Positions 35,860 to 44,234 of a stretch of 64,000 nt of DNA are shown here, in pieces (positions within the stretch are counted from its first letter, which is position 1; each line of letters begins with the position of its first letter). Source of the DNA: Albimonas donghaensis (GTDB lineage: Bacteria; Pseudomonadota; Alphaproteobacteria; Rhodobacterales; Rhodobacteraceae). Both the position numbers and the translations under genes were made by a program. The stretch covers positions 1 to 64,000 of the forward strand of contig NZ_FNMZ01000010.1 in assembly GCF_900106695.1 (NCBI RefSeq), in the 5' to 3' direction. A model generated the notes under the pieces. The model did not search any database and had not been told where the DNA came from. It saw only the letters and a list, made by a program, of their open reading frames with translations.

Positions 35860-37671
35860 ATGTTCCAGAATTTCGAGACCCAGGGCGACCGCGCCGCAGG
35901 CCCGGCCCGCCTCAAAGCCCTGCGCGCCGAGATGGCGCGCGTCGGGGCGGACGGGTTTCTCATCCCGCGCGGCGACGCCCATATGGGCGAGACCGTCGCC
36001 CCCCGCGACCAGCGCCTGCTCTGGCTCACCGGCTTCACCGGCTCGGCCGGGCTGGCCATCGCGCTGGCCGACCGGGCCGCGATCTGCGTCGACGGGCGCT
36101 ACACGCTTCAGGTCCGCGACCAGGTGGACGGCGACGCCTTCGACTATGTGCAGATCGAGACCCAGCGCCCCGAAGCCTGGCTGAAAGCCGCCCTGCGGCC
36201 GGGCCGGAAGCTGGCCTACGACCCCTGGCTGCACGGCCATGACGGGCTGGAGGCGCTGCGCAAGGCCGCCGAGGAAGCCGGCGCCGAGCTGATCGCCACC
36301 GACAATCTCATCGACCGGATATGGGACGACCAGCCGGCCCCGCCCATGGGCCAGGTCATCGTCCAGCCCGAGGATCTGGCCGGCGAAAGCTCCGCCGCCA
36401 AGCGCGCCCGGCTGGGGCGGGAACTGGAGGAGGCCGGGCTCGACGCCGCCGTCATCACCCTGCCCGACTCGATCGCCTGGCTGCTCAACATCCGCGGCGC
36501 CGACGTCACCCGGATGCCCGCGCCCCACGCCTTCGCCCTGCTGCGCCCCTCCGGCGAGGCGCAGCTCTTCGTCGCCGCCGCCAAGCTGACCGACGAGGTC
36601 CGCGCCCATCTCGGCAACCAGGTGGAGATCGCGGAGCCCGAGGCGCTCGGCCCCGCGCTCGACGCGCTCAAGGGAGCGCAGGTGCTGGTGGACCGGGCTT
36701 CGGCGCCGGTCTGGGTCTCGCAGCGGCTGGAGGCGGCGGGGGCGACGCTGGAACGGGGCCAGGACCCCTGCGTCCTGCCCAAGGCCCGCAAGAACGCGGC
36801 CGAGCTCGACGGCGCCCGCGAGGCGCATCGCCGCGACGGCGCCGCGCTCGCCCGCTTCCTGCGCTGGCTGGAGCTGACCGCGCCCGAAGGCGACCTGACC
36901 GAGATCGACGTGGTTCAGGCGCTGGAGGGGTTTCGCCGCGAAACCGGCGTGCTGCGCGACATCTCCTTCGACACCATCTGCGGGGCGGGGCCTGACGGGG
37001 CCATCGTGCATTACCGCGTGACCGAAGCCACCGACCGGCGCATCGCGCCCGGGGACCTCGTGCTGGTCGATTCGGGCGCCCAGTATCAGGACGGGACCAC
37101 CGACGTCACCCGCACCCTGGCCACCGGCCCGATCCCCGAAGGCGCCGCCCGCGCCTTCACCCTCGTGCTGCGCGGGATGATCGACATTTCGCGGGCCCGC
37201 TGGCCGAACGGGCTGGCCGGCCGCGATCTCGACGCCATGGCCCGCGCGGCGCTGTGGCGGGCCGGGCTCGACTACGACCACGGCACCGGCCACGGCGTCG
37301 GCGCCTATCTGGGCGTGCATGAAGGGCCGGCCGCGCTGTCGAAGCGCTCGACCGTGCCGATCGAGACAGGCATGATCCTGTCGAACGAGCCGGGCTATTA
37401 CCGGGAGGGAGCCTTCGGGATCCGCATCGAGAACCTGCTGATCGTCACGCCGCCCTCCGTGCCCGACGGCGGCGAACGCGAGATGCTGGGATTCGAGACC
37501 CTCACCCTCGCGCCCATCGACCGCCGGCTGATCGAAACCGAATTGCTCGAGCCCGCGCAGCGCGCCTGGCTCGACGCCTATCACGCCCGGGTCGCGGCCG
37601 AGATCGCGCCCCTCCTGTCCGATCCCGCCGAGCGCGCCTGGCTGATCTCCGCCTGCGCGCCGCTGGGCTGA
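35860..37671 (+). CDS. aminopeptidase P family protein (M24B)
   Basis: A 603-residue metallopeptidase of the M24 family that removes N-terminal residues before proline. Two N-terminal creatinase-like domains (about 1-330) precede the pita-bread catalytic domain. All metal ligands are present: Asp404 (LVDSGAQY), Asp415 (GTTDVTRT), His478 (GTGHGVG), Glu510 (NEPGYY) and Glu524 (RIENL). The long form with three domains is the type seen in eukaryotic cytosolic XPNPEP1 and many alphaproteobacteria. A CTAGCCT box (35826-35832) and GGGAGG lie upstream. Cytoplasmic by lack of a signal peptide. Confidence 0.93.
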   Translation: MFQNFETQGDRAAGPARLKALRAEMARVGADGFLIPRGDAHMGETVAPRDQRLLWLTGFTGSAGLAIALADRAAICVDGRYTLQVRDQVDGDAFDYVQIETQRPEAWLKAALRPGRKLAYDPWLHGHDGLEALRKAAEEAGAELIATDNLIDRIWDDQPAPPMGQVIVQPEDLAGESSAAKRARLGRELEEAGLDAAVITLPDSIAWLLNIRGADVTRMPAPHAFALLRPSGEAQLFVAAAKLTDEVRAHLGNQVEIAEPEALGPALDALKGAQVLVDRASAPVWVSQRLEAAGATLERGQDPCVLPKARKNAAELDGAREAHRRDGAALARFLRWLELTAPEGDLTEIDVVQALEGFRRETGVLRDISFDTICGAGPDGAIVHYRVTEATDRRIAPGDLVLVDSGAQYQDGTTDVTRTLATGPIPEGAARAFTLVLRGMIDISRARWPNGLAGRDLDAMARAALWRAGLDYDHGTGHGVGAYLGVHEGPAALSKRSTVPIETGMILSNEPGYYREGAFGIRIENLLIVTPPSVPDGGEREMLGFETLTLAPIDRRLIETELLEPAQRAWLDAYHARVAAEIAPLLSDPAERAWLISACAPLG

Positions 37672-37687
37672 GACCGAAAGGCCCGAC

Positions 37688-38056
37688 ATGACCGACCAGA
37701 CCCCCGCCTCCGCCGCGCCGTCCTCGCCGGGCATCTCGCCCGCCCCCGGCATCCGCGTGGTCCGCGCCTGGGGCGCCGTGATCGCCGAGACGACGCGCGC
37801 CCAGCTCGCCACGACGCCCGGGGTCGAGGAGCCCGAGGTCTGGTTTCCCAAGGAGGACGCGCTGACCTTCCTAGATCCGACCCAGACCACCGAGGACCGC
37901 CCCGGCCTGGGCCTGGTGCGGCTCTACGACATCATGGCGATGAACGGCGCCATCCGCGGCGCCGCCTGGGCGATGGAGACCCCGGCCCCGGGGGCCGAGG
38001 ACCTCGCCGGCCATGTCGCCTTCGACCAGGAGCGGGTGACGGTCGAGCAGCTCTGA
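37688..38056 (+). CDS. DUF427-like protein
   Basis: A 122-residue protein resembling DUF427: RVVRAWGAVIAETTRAQL, then VWFPKEDALTFLDPTQ and AEDLAGHVAFDQERVTVE match the family's order (strand with a tRAL-type motif, YFPxxDV, and AGYVAFYPxKV). Members are small beta proteins of unknown function. It begins 16 bases after the peptidase stop and likely shares its transcript. A proline/alanine-rich N-terminus (2-20) is probably disordered. Confidence 0.7.
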   Translation: MTDQTPASAAPSSPGISPAPGIRVVRAWGAVIAETTRAQLATTPGVEEPEVWFPKEDALTFLDPTQTTEDRPGLGLVRLYDIMAMNGAIRGAAWAMETPAPGAEDLAGHVAFDQERVTVEQL

Positions 38057-38070
38057 GGGCCGGCCGCCCC

Positions 38071-38154
38071 TGCGCCGCCCCTGCGCCGCCCCTGCGCCGC
38101 CACTGCGCCGCCACTGCGCCGCCACTGCGCCGCCACTGCGCCGCCATTGCGCCG
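38071..38154. repeat. 11-bp tandem repeat, seven and a half copies
   Basis: Seven full units of TGCGCCGCCAC (the first two have CC for AC, the seventh AT) and a partial eighth. The array fills the space between the DUF427 stop and the GNAT start. The 11-bp period is about one helical turn. Confidence 0.95.
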
Positions 38155-38164
38155 AAAGCAAGCC

Positions 38165-38743
38165 ATGGCACGACGCGAGATCACCACCGAGCGGCTGCGG
38201 CTCAGGGGCTGGAAGCCCGAGGACCACGCCCCTTTCGCGGCGATCTGCGGCGACGCGGAGGTCATGCGCCATATCGGAAACGGCGCGACCCGGACCCCGG
38301 CCGAGGCGGCGCGATCCATCCGGTCGTTCGAGCATGAGTGGCGCGCGCGAGGCTTCGGCTTGTTCGCGGTCGAGCGCAGGCGCACCGGCGAGCTGATCGG
38401 CTTCGCCGGGTTGTCCTGGCCGGGCTTTCTGCCGGAAATCCTGCCTGCGGTCGAAATCGGCTGGAGGTTCTCCAGGGCGAGCTGGGGGCGGGGCTACGCG
38501 ACCGAGGCCGCTTCCGCCGCGCTGTCCTTCGGCGTGCACGACCTGAGCCTCACGGACATCGTGAGCGTTCATCAGGTCGCGAACCAGGCGTCGGCGCGCA
38601 TCATGCGCAAGCTCGGCATGGTGTTCGACCGCAGAACGGTCGACCCGACCTGCGGGCGCGAGGTCGGGGTGTATCGTCTGCCGCAGCCGCAGGAGCAGGC
38701 CGACGCGACACGGACGGCCGGCCGCCTGCGCGCCCCGACTTGA
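38165..38743 (+). CDS. GNAT family N-acetyltransferase
   Basis: A 192-residue RimJ/RimL-like acetyltransferase. ERLRLRGWKPEDHAPF starts the domain, VEIGWRFSRASWGRGYATEA near 98-117 is the acetyl-CoA loop (motif A), and VNQASARIMRKLGM near 138 is motif B. It probably acetylates a protein N-terminus or a small molecule. The 11-bp repeat array ends ten bases before the ATG and takes the place of a ribosome site, which is not obvious; translation may depend on the upstream DUF427 gene. Confidence 0.82.
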   Translation: MARREITTERLRLRGWKPEDHAPFAAICGDAEVMRHIGNGATRTPAEAARSIRSFEHEWRARGFGLFAVERRRTGELIGFAGLSWPGFLPEILPAVEIGWRFSRASWGRGYATEAASAALSFGVHDLSLTDIVSVHQVANQASARIMRKLGMVFDRRTVDPTCGREVGVYRLPQPQEQADATRTAGRLRAPT

Positions 38744-38790
38744 GCCCGTCGCGCCGGGTCCCGCTCCGCCGGCCGGGCGCCGGCCCCCGG

Positions 38791-38829
38791 AACGCCGAAA
38801 GCCGCCGGCCCCTGGGGGGGACCGGCGGC
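38791..38829 (-). terminator. terminator after the DUF1328 gene
   Basis: On the minus strand GCCGCCGG pairs with CCGGCGGC (38822-38829 with 38801-38808), extended by inner C/G runs, and is followed by TTTCGGCG. It lies 50 bases past the DUF1328 stop and could also stop plus-strand transcripts from the GNAT gene. Confidence 0.55.
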
Positions 38830-38879
38830 GTCCGTTTCGGTCGATCCTGCGTCAGTCGATCCTGCGCGGGGCGCCGGCG

Positions 38880-39053
38880 TCAGACCGGCGGACGGCCGCG
38901 CACGGCGCGGGCGATCATGGCGATGATGAACAACACCGCGAAGACGAAGAAGATGATCTTGGCGATGCCCGCCGAGGCCGCGGCGACGCCGCCGAAGCCA
39001 AGAACGCCGGCGATGATCGCAACGATCAGAAAAGTCAGGGCCCAACCCAGCAT
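38880..39053 (-). CDS. DUF1328 small membrane protein
   Basis: A 57-residue protein ([20 protein letters not shown] at the start) with two membrane helices (about 5-21 and 30-49) and a short basic tail GRPPV. It matches the DUF1328/YtjA family of small inner-membrane proteins of unknown role. A strong GAGGAGAA ribosome site precedes the ATG. It stands alone between convergent and divergent neighbours with its own terminator, so it is a monocistronic gene. Its shortness makes it easy to miss. Confidence 0.88.
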   Translation of the reverse strand: MLGWALTFLIVAIIAGVLGFGGVAAASAGIAKIIFFVFAVLFIIAMIARAVRGRPPV

Positions 39054-39244
39054 GTCGTGTTCTCCTCGTTTTCAGGACGGTTGTCGAAACCGCGTCTGAG
39101 GAGAGAGCTAAGTCGGCCTGTGACGACTTTGCGGCGACGATGCGGACAAACGTGACCATCGCTCGATGATTTGGAGGCTTTTCGGCCCCCTCCCCCGCGC
39201 CCGCCTCCCACGCGCGCCCGCCAGACCGGGTTAGGCCGCGCGGC

Positions 39245-40993
39245 TCAGGAATGCTCCTCGCGGTGGGTCTCGATCAGGGCGCGGTTGAAGGCCTTGAGCG
39301 CATCCACGTGGTAGACCGCCCCGATCAGGTCCATGCGCCCGTCGGCATGGGTCTCCACCACCGGGATCATGGTCATGCCCTTGGCGGACTCGAACATCGG
39401 CAGCGCCTTCTCCAGCGTGTCCGTGCGCTCCAGCCGCGCGCCCTGCTCCACCAGCGCCCAGCAGGCGCTGTCCGACGCGCAGTCATCCGCCCCCCGCGGC
39501 CTCAGCACATGGCGCACCGGGATGGTGCCGGGCACCCAGCTCTCGGGCCCGCCCGCGATGCGGATGTTGCGCTTGGCCAGCAGGGTCAGGAAAAAGCTCT
39601 TCTCCACGAACCGGGCCGAAACCACCGTCGCCATCGACACCGAGGCCAGGATCGCGATCCCCGCCTGCCAGTCGCCGGTCAGCTCGAACACGATCATCGC
39701 CGTGGACAGCGGCGCCCCCAGCACGGCGGCCGCGAAAGCGCCCATGCCGGCCAGCGCGTAAAGCGACTCGGACCCCGAGACCGACGGGAAGATGTTCACC
39801 GCCACATGCCCGAAGGCGAGCCCGGTCATCGCTCCCAGCATCAGCGAGGGCGAGAAAACGCCGCCCCCCATGCGCCCGGCCAGCGTGATGGCCAGCGCCA
39901 CCGCCTTGATCACCGCGAAGACCACCGCGTCCTGGAAGCCCAGATCGCCCTTGAGCACGCGGGTCGTCGTCTCGTAGCCGACGCCGATGATGTGGGGGAA
40001 CTGCAGCGCGATCACGCCCAGGATCGCCCCCGCCACGCCGGGCCGCAGCCAGCCGGGCATGCGCAGGCGGCTCTGCACCGCGTCGCCGAAGCTCTCGGCC
40101 CGGAACACCGCCTTCATCACCGCCACCGCCGCCAACCCGCTGACCAGGCCGAGGATCAGGAAGGCCGGAAGCTCCTGGTAGAAGGCGAGCGAATGCTCGG
40201 GCAGGCGGAACTCGGCGACGTTGCCCATCTGGAGGCGCGAGATCACCGTGCCCGCGATGGCCGCGATGACGATGGGCGCGAAGGCGTGCAGCGCGAAATG
40301 GCGCAGCACCACCTCCAGCGCGAACAGGGCGCCGGCGATCGGGGCGTTGAAGCTGGCGGCCACCGCCGCGGCCACCGCGCAGCCCAGCAGGTCGCGGGCG
40401 GTGACCGGCGCCGCGTGGATGCGGTCCGACACCCAGGTCGAGATCACCGAGGCCAGGTGCACCACCGGCCCTTCCCGCCCCGTCGAGCCGCCCGTCGACA
40501 GCGTGATCAGCGACGCCGCGGCCGAAGCCAGCCCCGAGCGGATCGGCACCCGCCCGTTGCGCAGGGCCGCGGCCTCGATCACCTGGGCGACGGAACCCGC
40601 CCGCCCGTCCGGCGTGAACAGGTGCAGGATCACCCCCACCGCCAGCCCGCCGAGGATCGGCACCCCCACCACGATCACCGGGTCCAGCCCGGCCAGCGTG
40701 GTGTGCAGCCGATGGTCGTCGGCCCCGTAGATCAGCGTCTGGATCGAGGAGATCGCCAGCCGGAACCCCAGCGCCGCGGCCCCGCCCCCGATGCCCACCA
40801 GCAGCGCGATCAGCCAGAACTGCGCCTGGCTCGGCCCGTCCCGGCGCACCGCCGCCCGGGCGCGGGCGAAACGGTCGCGGACATGGCTCAGGGTCTGGGT
40901 CCGCAGCGCGCCCAGGCGCGCGAGGATCGATGCGCCCGGGCGCGTGGGCACCGAGGCGCGCAGGCGCGCGAAGATGGAGGGCCGGTCGGCCAT
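39245..40993 (-). CDS. CLC family chloride channel/transporter
   Basis: A 582-residue CLC protein with about ten membrane helices and a C-terminal CBS-like part. GREGP near 174 keeps the gating glutamate and GGGVFSPSLMLGA the GxFxP motif. In contrast, the usual GSGIP selectivity motif is replaced by GRAGSV, the inner proton glutamate (CLC-ec1 Glu203, after FNAPxxGxLFxxE) is replaced by valine in LFALEVV, and the external Tyr445 position is phenylalanine (KSFFLTLL). The valine is what eukaryotic CLC channels have, so it may be a channel rather than a proton antiporter. The start at 40993 is the second ATG; 41029 is possible. Confidence 0.88.
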   Translation of the reverse strand: MADRPSIFARLRASVPTRPGASILARLGALRTQTLSHVRDRFARARAAVRRDGPSQAQFWLIALLVGIGGGAAALGFRLAISSIQTLIYGADDHRLHTTLAGLDPVIVVGVPILGGLAVGVILHLFTPDGRAGSVAQVIEAAALRNGRVPIRSGLASAAASLITLSTGGSTGREGPVVHLASVISTWVSDRIHAAPVTARDLLGCAVAAAVAASFNAPIAGALFALEVVLRHFALHAFAPIVIAAIAGTVISRLQMGNVAEFRLPEHSLAFYQELPAFLILGLVSGLAAVAVMKAVFRAESFGDAVQSRLRMPGWLRPGVAGAILGVIALQFPHIIGVGYETTTRVLKGDLGFQDAVVFAVIKAVALAITLAGRMGGGVFSPSLMLGAMTGLAFGHVAVNIFPSVSGSESLYALAGMGAFAAAVLGAPLSTAMIVFELTGDWQAGIAILASVSMATVVSARFVEKSFFLTLLAKRNIRIAGGPESWVPGTIPVRHVLRPRGADDCASDSACWALVEQGARLERTDTLEKALPMFESAKGMTMIPVVETHADGRMDLIGAVYHVDALKAFNRALIETHREEHS

Positions 40994-41095
40994 GTTCGTC
41001 TGGGTCTCCGGAGGGGCGCGGCCCCGCATGGCGGTGCCCGGAACGGGATCGGGGGGCGAGGCCCCCTGCCCCGTCCGCCGGATCGGGAACGGGCC

Positions 41096-41641
41096 TCAGC
41101 CCTTGCGGCGGATGCCGATGGCGGAGCCCGCGCGCTCGGGCCGCGGCAGGCCGGCCTGCGCGTCGCCCAGCGCCGCGATCCGCGCCTGCGCCCAGTCCGG
41201 ATAGGGCGCGGACTTGCGCGCGTCCAGATCGACGTTGATCGACAGCGATTCCGACACCGCGCAGAGCGAGCCGTCCGAGACCTTCAGCATCTCGCCGTAG
41301 AAATGCAGGCGCTTGGCGTCCCAGTCGAGCAGCCGGTAGGCGCAGTGGAAACGCTCGCCCTCCAGCAGTTCGCCGATGTAGTGCAGCGTCTGCTGCAGGA
41401 TCATCGGACCCATGCGGTCGCGCTTGGCGAAGGCCTCGCCGACGCCGAGGATCGGGCCGAAGATATGTTCGGAGCTGACGTCGAAGGCCCGCGTGTAATA
41501 GGCGACGTTCATGTGGCCGTTATAGTCGATCCACTCGGGCGGGACGGCCATTTCCGGCGTCAGGATCGGCGCCGCCTCGAAGACCGGGATCGGGTCTCCG
41601 GGCCCGGGGGCGGCGGTTGAGGCGGGATAGCTGACGGACAT
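41096..41641 (-). CDS. thioesterase family protein
   Basis: A 181-residue 4HBT/hotdog-fold protein. PPEWIDYNGHMNVAYYTRAFD (35-55) holds the active-site Asp40-Gly-His-Met-Asn block typical of acyl-CoA thioesterases, followed by ILQQTLHYIGELLEGE and RLHFYGEMLK. Family relatives are found fused or linked to carnitine 3-dehydrogenase. GGAGGAG precedes the ATG. It lies 102 bases from the CLC gene, on the same strand. Substrate unknown, probably an acyl-CoA thioester such as betainyl-CoA by analogy with the carnitine route (inference). Confidence 0.8.
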   Translation of the reverse strand: MSVSYPASTAAPGPGDPIPVFEAAPILTPEMAVPPEWIDYNGHMNVAYYTRAFDVSSEHIFGPILGVGEAFAKRDRMGPMILQQTLHYIGELLEGERFHCAYRLLDWDAKRLHFYGEMLKVSDGSLCAVSESLSINVDLDARKSAPYPDWAQARIAALGDAQAGLPRPERAGSAIGIRRKG

Positions 41642-42079
41642 GGGCGGGCTCCTCCGTGTCCCGCGTCGGTGCGCGGGCGGTCGACGTTTCTTGGCGGCGG
41701 CGCGCGGCCGGCCGTGGGGCAGCATGACCCGGCGGCGAGGGGGTTGCAAACCGGATGGGGCGGTCGCGGGGTCGCATTGGAAGCGCGCAGGCGGTGACGG
41801 GAGCGCGTTCGGGGGCGCGTTCGGGGGCGCCGTGGCCAGACCCGCCGCCGCGCAAGGATGCGGCCGGCCCCGTGGCCGGCGCGCCCCCGCGCCCCAAGCC
41901 CTCGGGACAGGGACGCACGCGCCGGTCGCGGAGCCTGCGCAGCCGGCGCCCCGCCCGGTGCGCAAGGCCCGGCGACGGGCGAGGCGCGGGACAAGCCGCG
42001 GCGCTTTCGCGGGACCGGGCGCATGCGGACCCGGGGTCGCATTGAGCGCGCGCGCCCGCCCGGCGCAGAGTGCCCGACC
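41642..42079. other. divergent gap with a small direct repeat
   Basis: 438 bases between divergent genes. GCGTTCGGGGGC occurs twice in tandem (about 41806-41830). No gene or clear promoter is visible. Confidence 0.4.
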
Positions 42080-42523
42080 ATGATCCGATCTCCGCGCCCC
42101 CGCCCGGCCTCGCCGCGCGCCTCGCGCCGTCCCGCGCGGGCGGTCGGGCCGGTCATGTTCGCCACGCTCGCCGCCCTGCTGCTGTCGCTGCGCGCCGTCG
42201 GGGCCGCGCTGGCGATGGTTCCCGGCGGCGCGGCGCATGAGGGGCAGGTCCCGATCTGCTCGGGCGCCGGGACCGTGCTGTGGATCTCGCTGGAGACGCT
42301 GGCCCCCGTCGCCGAGAACGGCGAAGCTCCGGCCGGGATCGCCGCCGATCCCTGCCCCTGGTTCGGTCTCGCCGCCGCGCTGGAGGCCCCGGCCCCGCCC
42401 GAGGCCCCGGTCCCGGCCCCCGAAGCCGCCTCCGTCGTCCCCCACGCGCCACGCGCGCCCCCGGCCTCCGCCCCGGCCGCCGCCTACCGATCGCGCGCGC
42501 CCCCGGTCCCGGTCCTGCCCTGA
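42080..42523 (+). CDS. DUF2946-like small exported protein
   Basis: A 147-residue protein with an N-terminal membrane segment (about 22-45). IC and CPW (in VPICSGAGT and DPCPWFGL) fall where DUF2946 proteins have Cys motifs, followed by a long proline/alanine-rich tail. DUF2946 genes sit beside PepSY and copper- or iron-linked genes; here the PepSY gene follows 150 bases downstream. Function in the family is not established. The start is set at the ATG at 42080; the frame is open further up but arginine-rich. Confidence 0.6.
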   Translation: MIRSPRPRPASPRASRRPARAVGPVMFATLAALLLSLRAVGAALAMVPGGAAHEGQVPICSGAGTVLWISLETLAPVAENGEAPAGIAADPCPWFGLAAALEAPAPPEAPVPAPEAASVVPHAPRAPPASAPAAAYRSRAPPVPVLP

Positions 42524-42672
42524 TCCTTTCAGCCTGACCCAGAAACCGGGGCCGCGCCGCGCGCGCCGCCGACATCCCCGAACCGCCCCCGCCCGCCGGC
42601 ACGTCCCGGCGCGGCGCGGCGCGCGTCGGCGCCTGTCGGAACGCGCCGCCGGTCCGATCCAGGACGACCTCC

Positions 42673-44142
42673 ATGACCGACGCTTCCATCCAGGCCCGGC
42701 CCGCGCGCCGGGCGCCGGGCGACAACGCCCTCTACCGCGCCGTCTGGCGCTGGCACTTCTATGCGGGGCTTCTGGTCCTGCCCTTCGTGATCCTGCTTTC
42801 CGTCACCGGGGGGCTCTACCTCTTCAAGGACGAGATCAACGACCTGCTCCACGGCGACCTGCGCATCGTCGAGGCCCCGGCGGCCGGCGACGCCGCTCCC
42901 CCGCCCCCTTCCGCCCTCGTCGCCGCGGCGCTCGCCGCCCATCCGGGCGAGGCCCGCGGCATGGCCCCCGCCCCCGCCCCCGACCGCGCGGCCGCGGTGA
43001 AGGTGCGGGGCGCCGACGGCGAGACCTCGCTGGTCTACGTGAACCCCCATGACGGCCAGGTGCTGGGCGCGCTGTGGGACGGCGGCGCCGCCGGCTCGCC
43101 CGAGATGTGGACGGTGCGGAAACTGCACTCGCTGGCCCTGCTGGGTTGGGGCGGCGAGCGCGTGATCGAGGCCGCGGCCGGCTGGGTCCTGATGCTCTGC
43201 GTCACCGGGATCTACCTGTGGTGGCCGCGGGGCCGGGGGCTGGGCGTCTTCCGCCTGCGCCGCGGCGCGACCGGCCGGCCCTTCTGGCGCGACCTGCACG
43301 CGGTGACCGGCCTCTGGGCCGGGGTGGTGATCGTGTTCCTGGCCTTGTCCGGGATGCCCTGGTCGGGCTTCTGGGGGGCGAAGTTCTACGAAACCGCCGA
43401 CGCGCTGGGGCTCGGCATGCCCGCGGGCTACTGGGGGAGCTATCCCGAATCGACCCCGACCCAGGGCGCCGTGCTCGACCGGACCGCGTGGCTGCTGGAA
43501 AAGGCGCCGATGCCGGCCTCCACGGTGCCCGACGCGGCCCCCGATGCGGGCGCCGGCGCGCATGACCACGCCGCCCATGGCGACGTGCCCGCCGCCGCCA
43601 GCCCCGCCATGCCCGTCGAGGGCGTCCCCGCAGGGCTCGACCAGGTGGTGGCGATCGTCGAGGCCCGCGGCATCCATCCCGGCTACACGCTGAACTTCCC
43701 GCGGGGCGAGACCGGCGTGTTCACCGCCTCGGTCTATCCCGACGACATCACCCGCGAGCAGGTGATCCACGTGGACCGCTATTCCGGCGAGGTGCTGTTC
43801 GACATGGGTCTCGCGGATCTCGGCGCGCTGGGGGCGGCGGCGGAATGGGGGGTCTCGATCCACATGGGCCAGGCCTTCGGGCGCACCAACCAGCTGGTGA
43901 TGCTGGCCGCCTGCCTCGGCATGCTGACCATGGCCGTCGCCGCCGTGGCGATGTGGTGGAAGCGGCGCCCGGCCGGCGGTCTCGGCGCCCCGCGCCCGCC
44001 CCGCGACTGGCGCGCCCCCCGCGCGGTGCTGGTCATCGGGGCGGTGTGCTGCGCGCTGTTCCCGCTGACCGGGCTCAGCCTGCTGGCGGTTCTGGCCCTC
44101 GACGCCGCGCTTCCCGGCGCCTGGCGGGCCCGGCTGGCCTAG
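42673..44142 (+). CDS. PepSY domain-containing membrane protein
   Basis: A 489-residue PepSY-associated TM protein. The first helix (about 27-50) has WRWHFYAGLLVLPFVILLSVTGGLYLF, an iron-linked PepSY_TM signature, with others near 160-185, 205-225, 395-420 and 450-475. Two PepSY-type segments face the periplasm. A histidine-rich stretch (AHDHAAHGDV near 297) may bind metal. Such proteins accompany TonB-linked siderophore uptake, where they are thought to reduce ferric siderophore. No TonB receptor is in this window. The DUF2946 gene lies just upstream. Confidence 0.85.
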   Translation: MTDASIQARPARRAPGDNALYRAVWRWHFYAGLLVLPFVILLSVTGGLYLFKDEINDLLHGDLRIVEAPAAGDAAPPPPSALVAAALAAHPGEARGMAPAPAPDRAAAVKVRGADGETSLVYVNPHDGQVLGALWDGGAAGSPEMWTVRKLHSLALLGWGGERVIEAAAGWVLMLCVTGIYLWWPRGRGLGVFRLRRGATGRPFWRDLHAVTGLWAGVVIVFLALSGMPWSGFWGAKFYETADALGLGMPAGYWGSYPESTPTQGAVLDRTAWLLEKAPMPASTVPDAAPDAGAGAHDHAAHGDVPAAASPAMPVEGVPAGLDQVVAIVEARGIHPGYTLNFPRGETGVFTASVYPDDITREQVIHVDRYSGEVLFDMGLADLGALGAAAEWGVSIHMGQAFGRTNQLVMLAACLGMLTMAVAAVAMWWKRRPAGGLGAPRPPRDWRAPRAVLVIGAVCCALFPLTGLSLLAVLALDAALPGAWRARLA

Positions 44143-44234
44143 GCGTCTCGGCGCGGGCGGGGCCCCGCTCCGCCCGCGCCACCTTCCCCCCGGCGTCGCA
44201 CGGGACTAGGCTCCGCCCCGACGGGAGGACCCAC

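Noticed and set aside
34846-37890. 1014-residue minus-strand frame across the lipoprotein and peptidase genes
   Set aside because: It spans two well-supported plus-strand genes and reads as a repetitive His/Gln/Gly-rich shadow.
38071-38154. The 11-bp array as a CRISPR
   Set aside because: Units are contiguous with no unique spacers and far too short.
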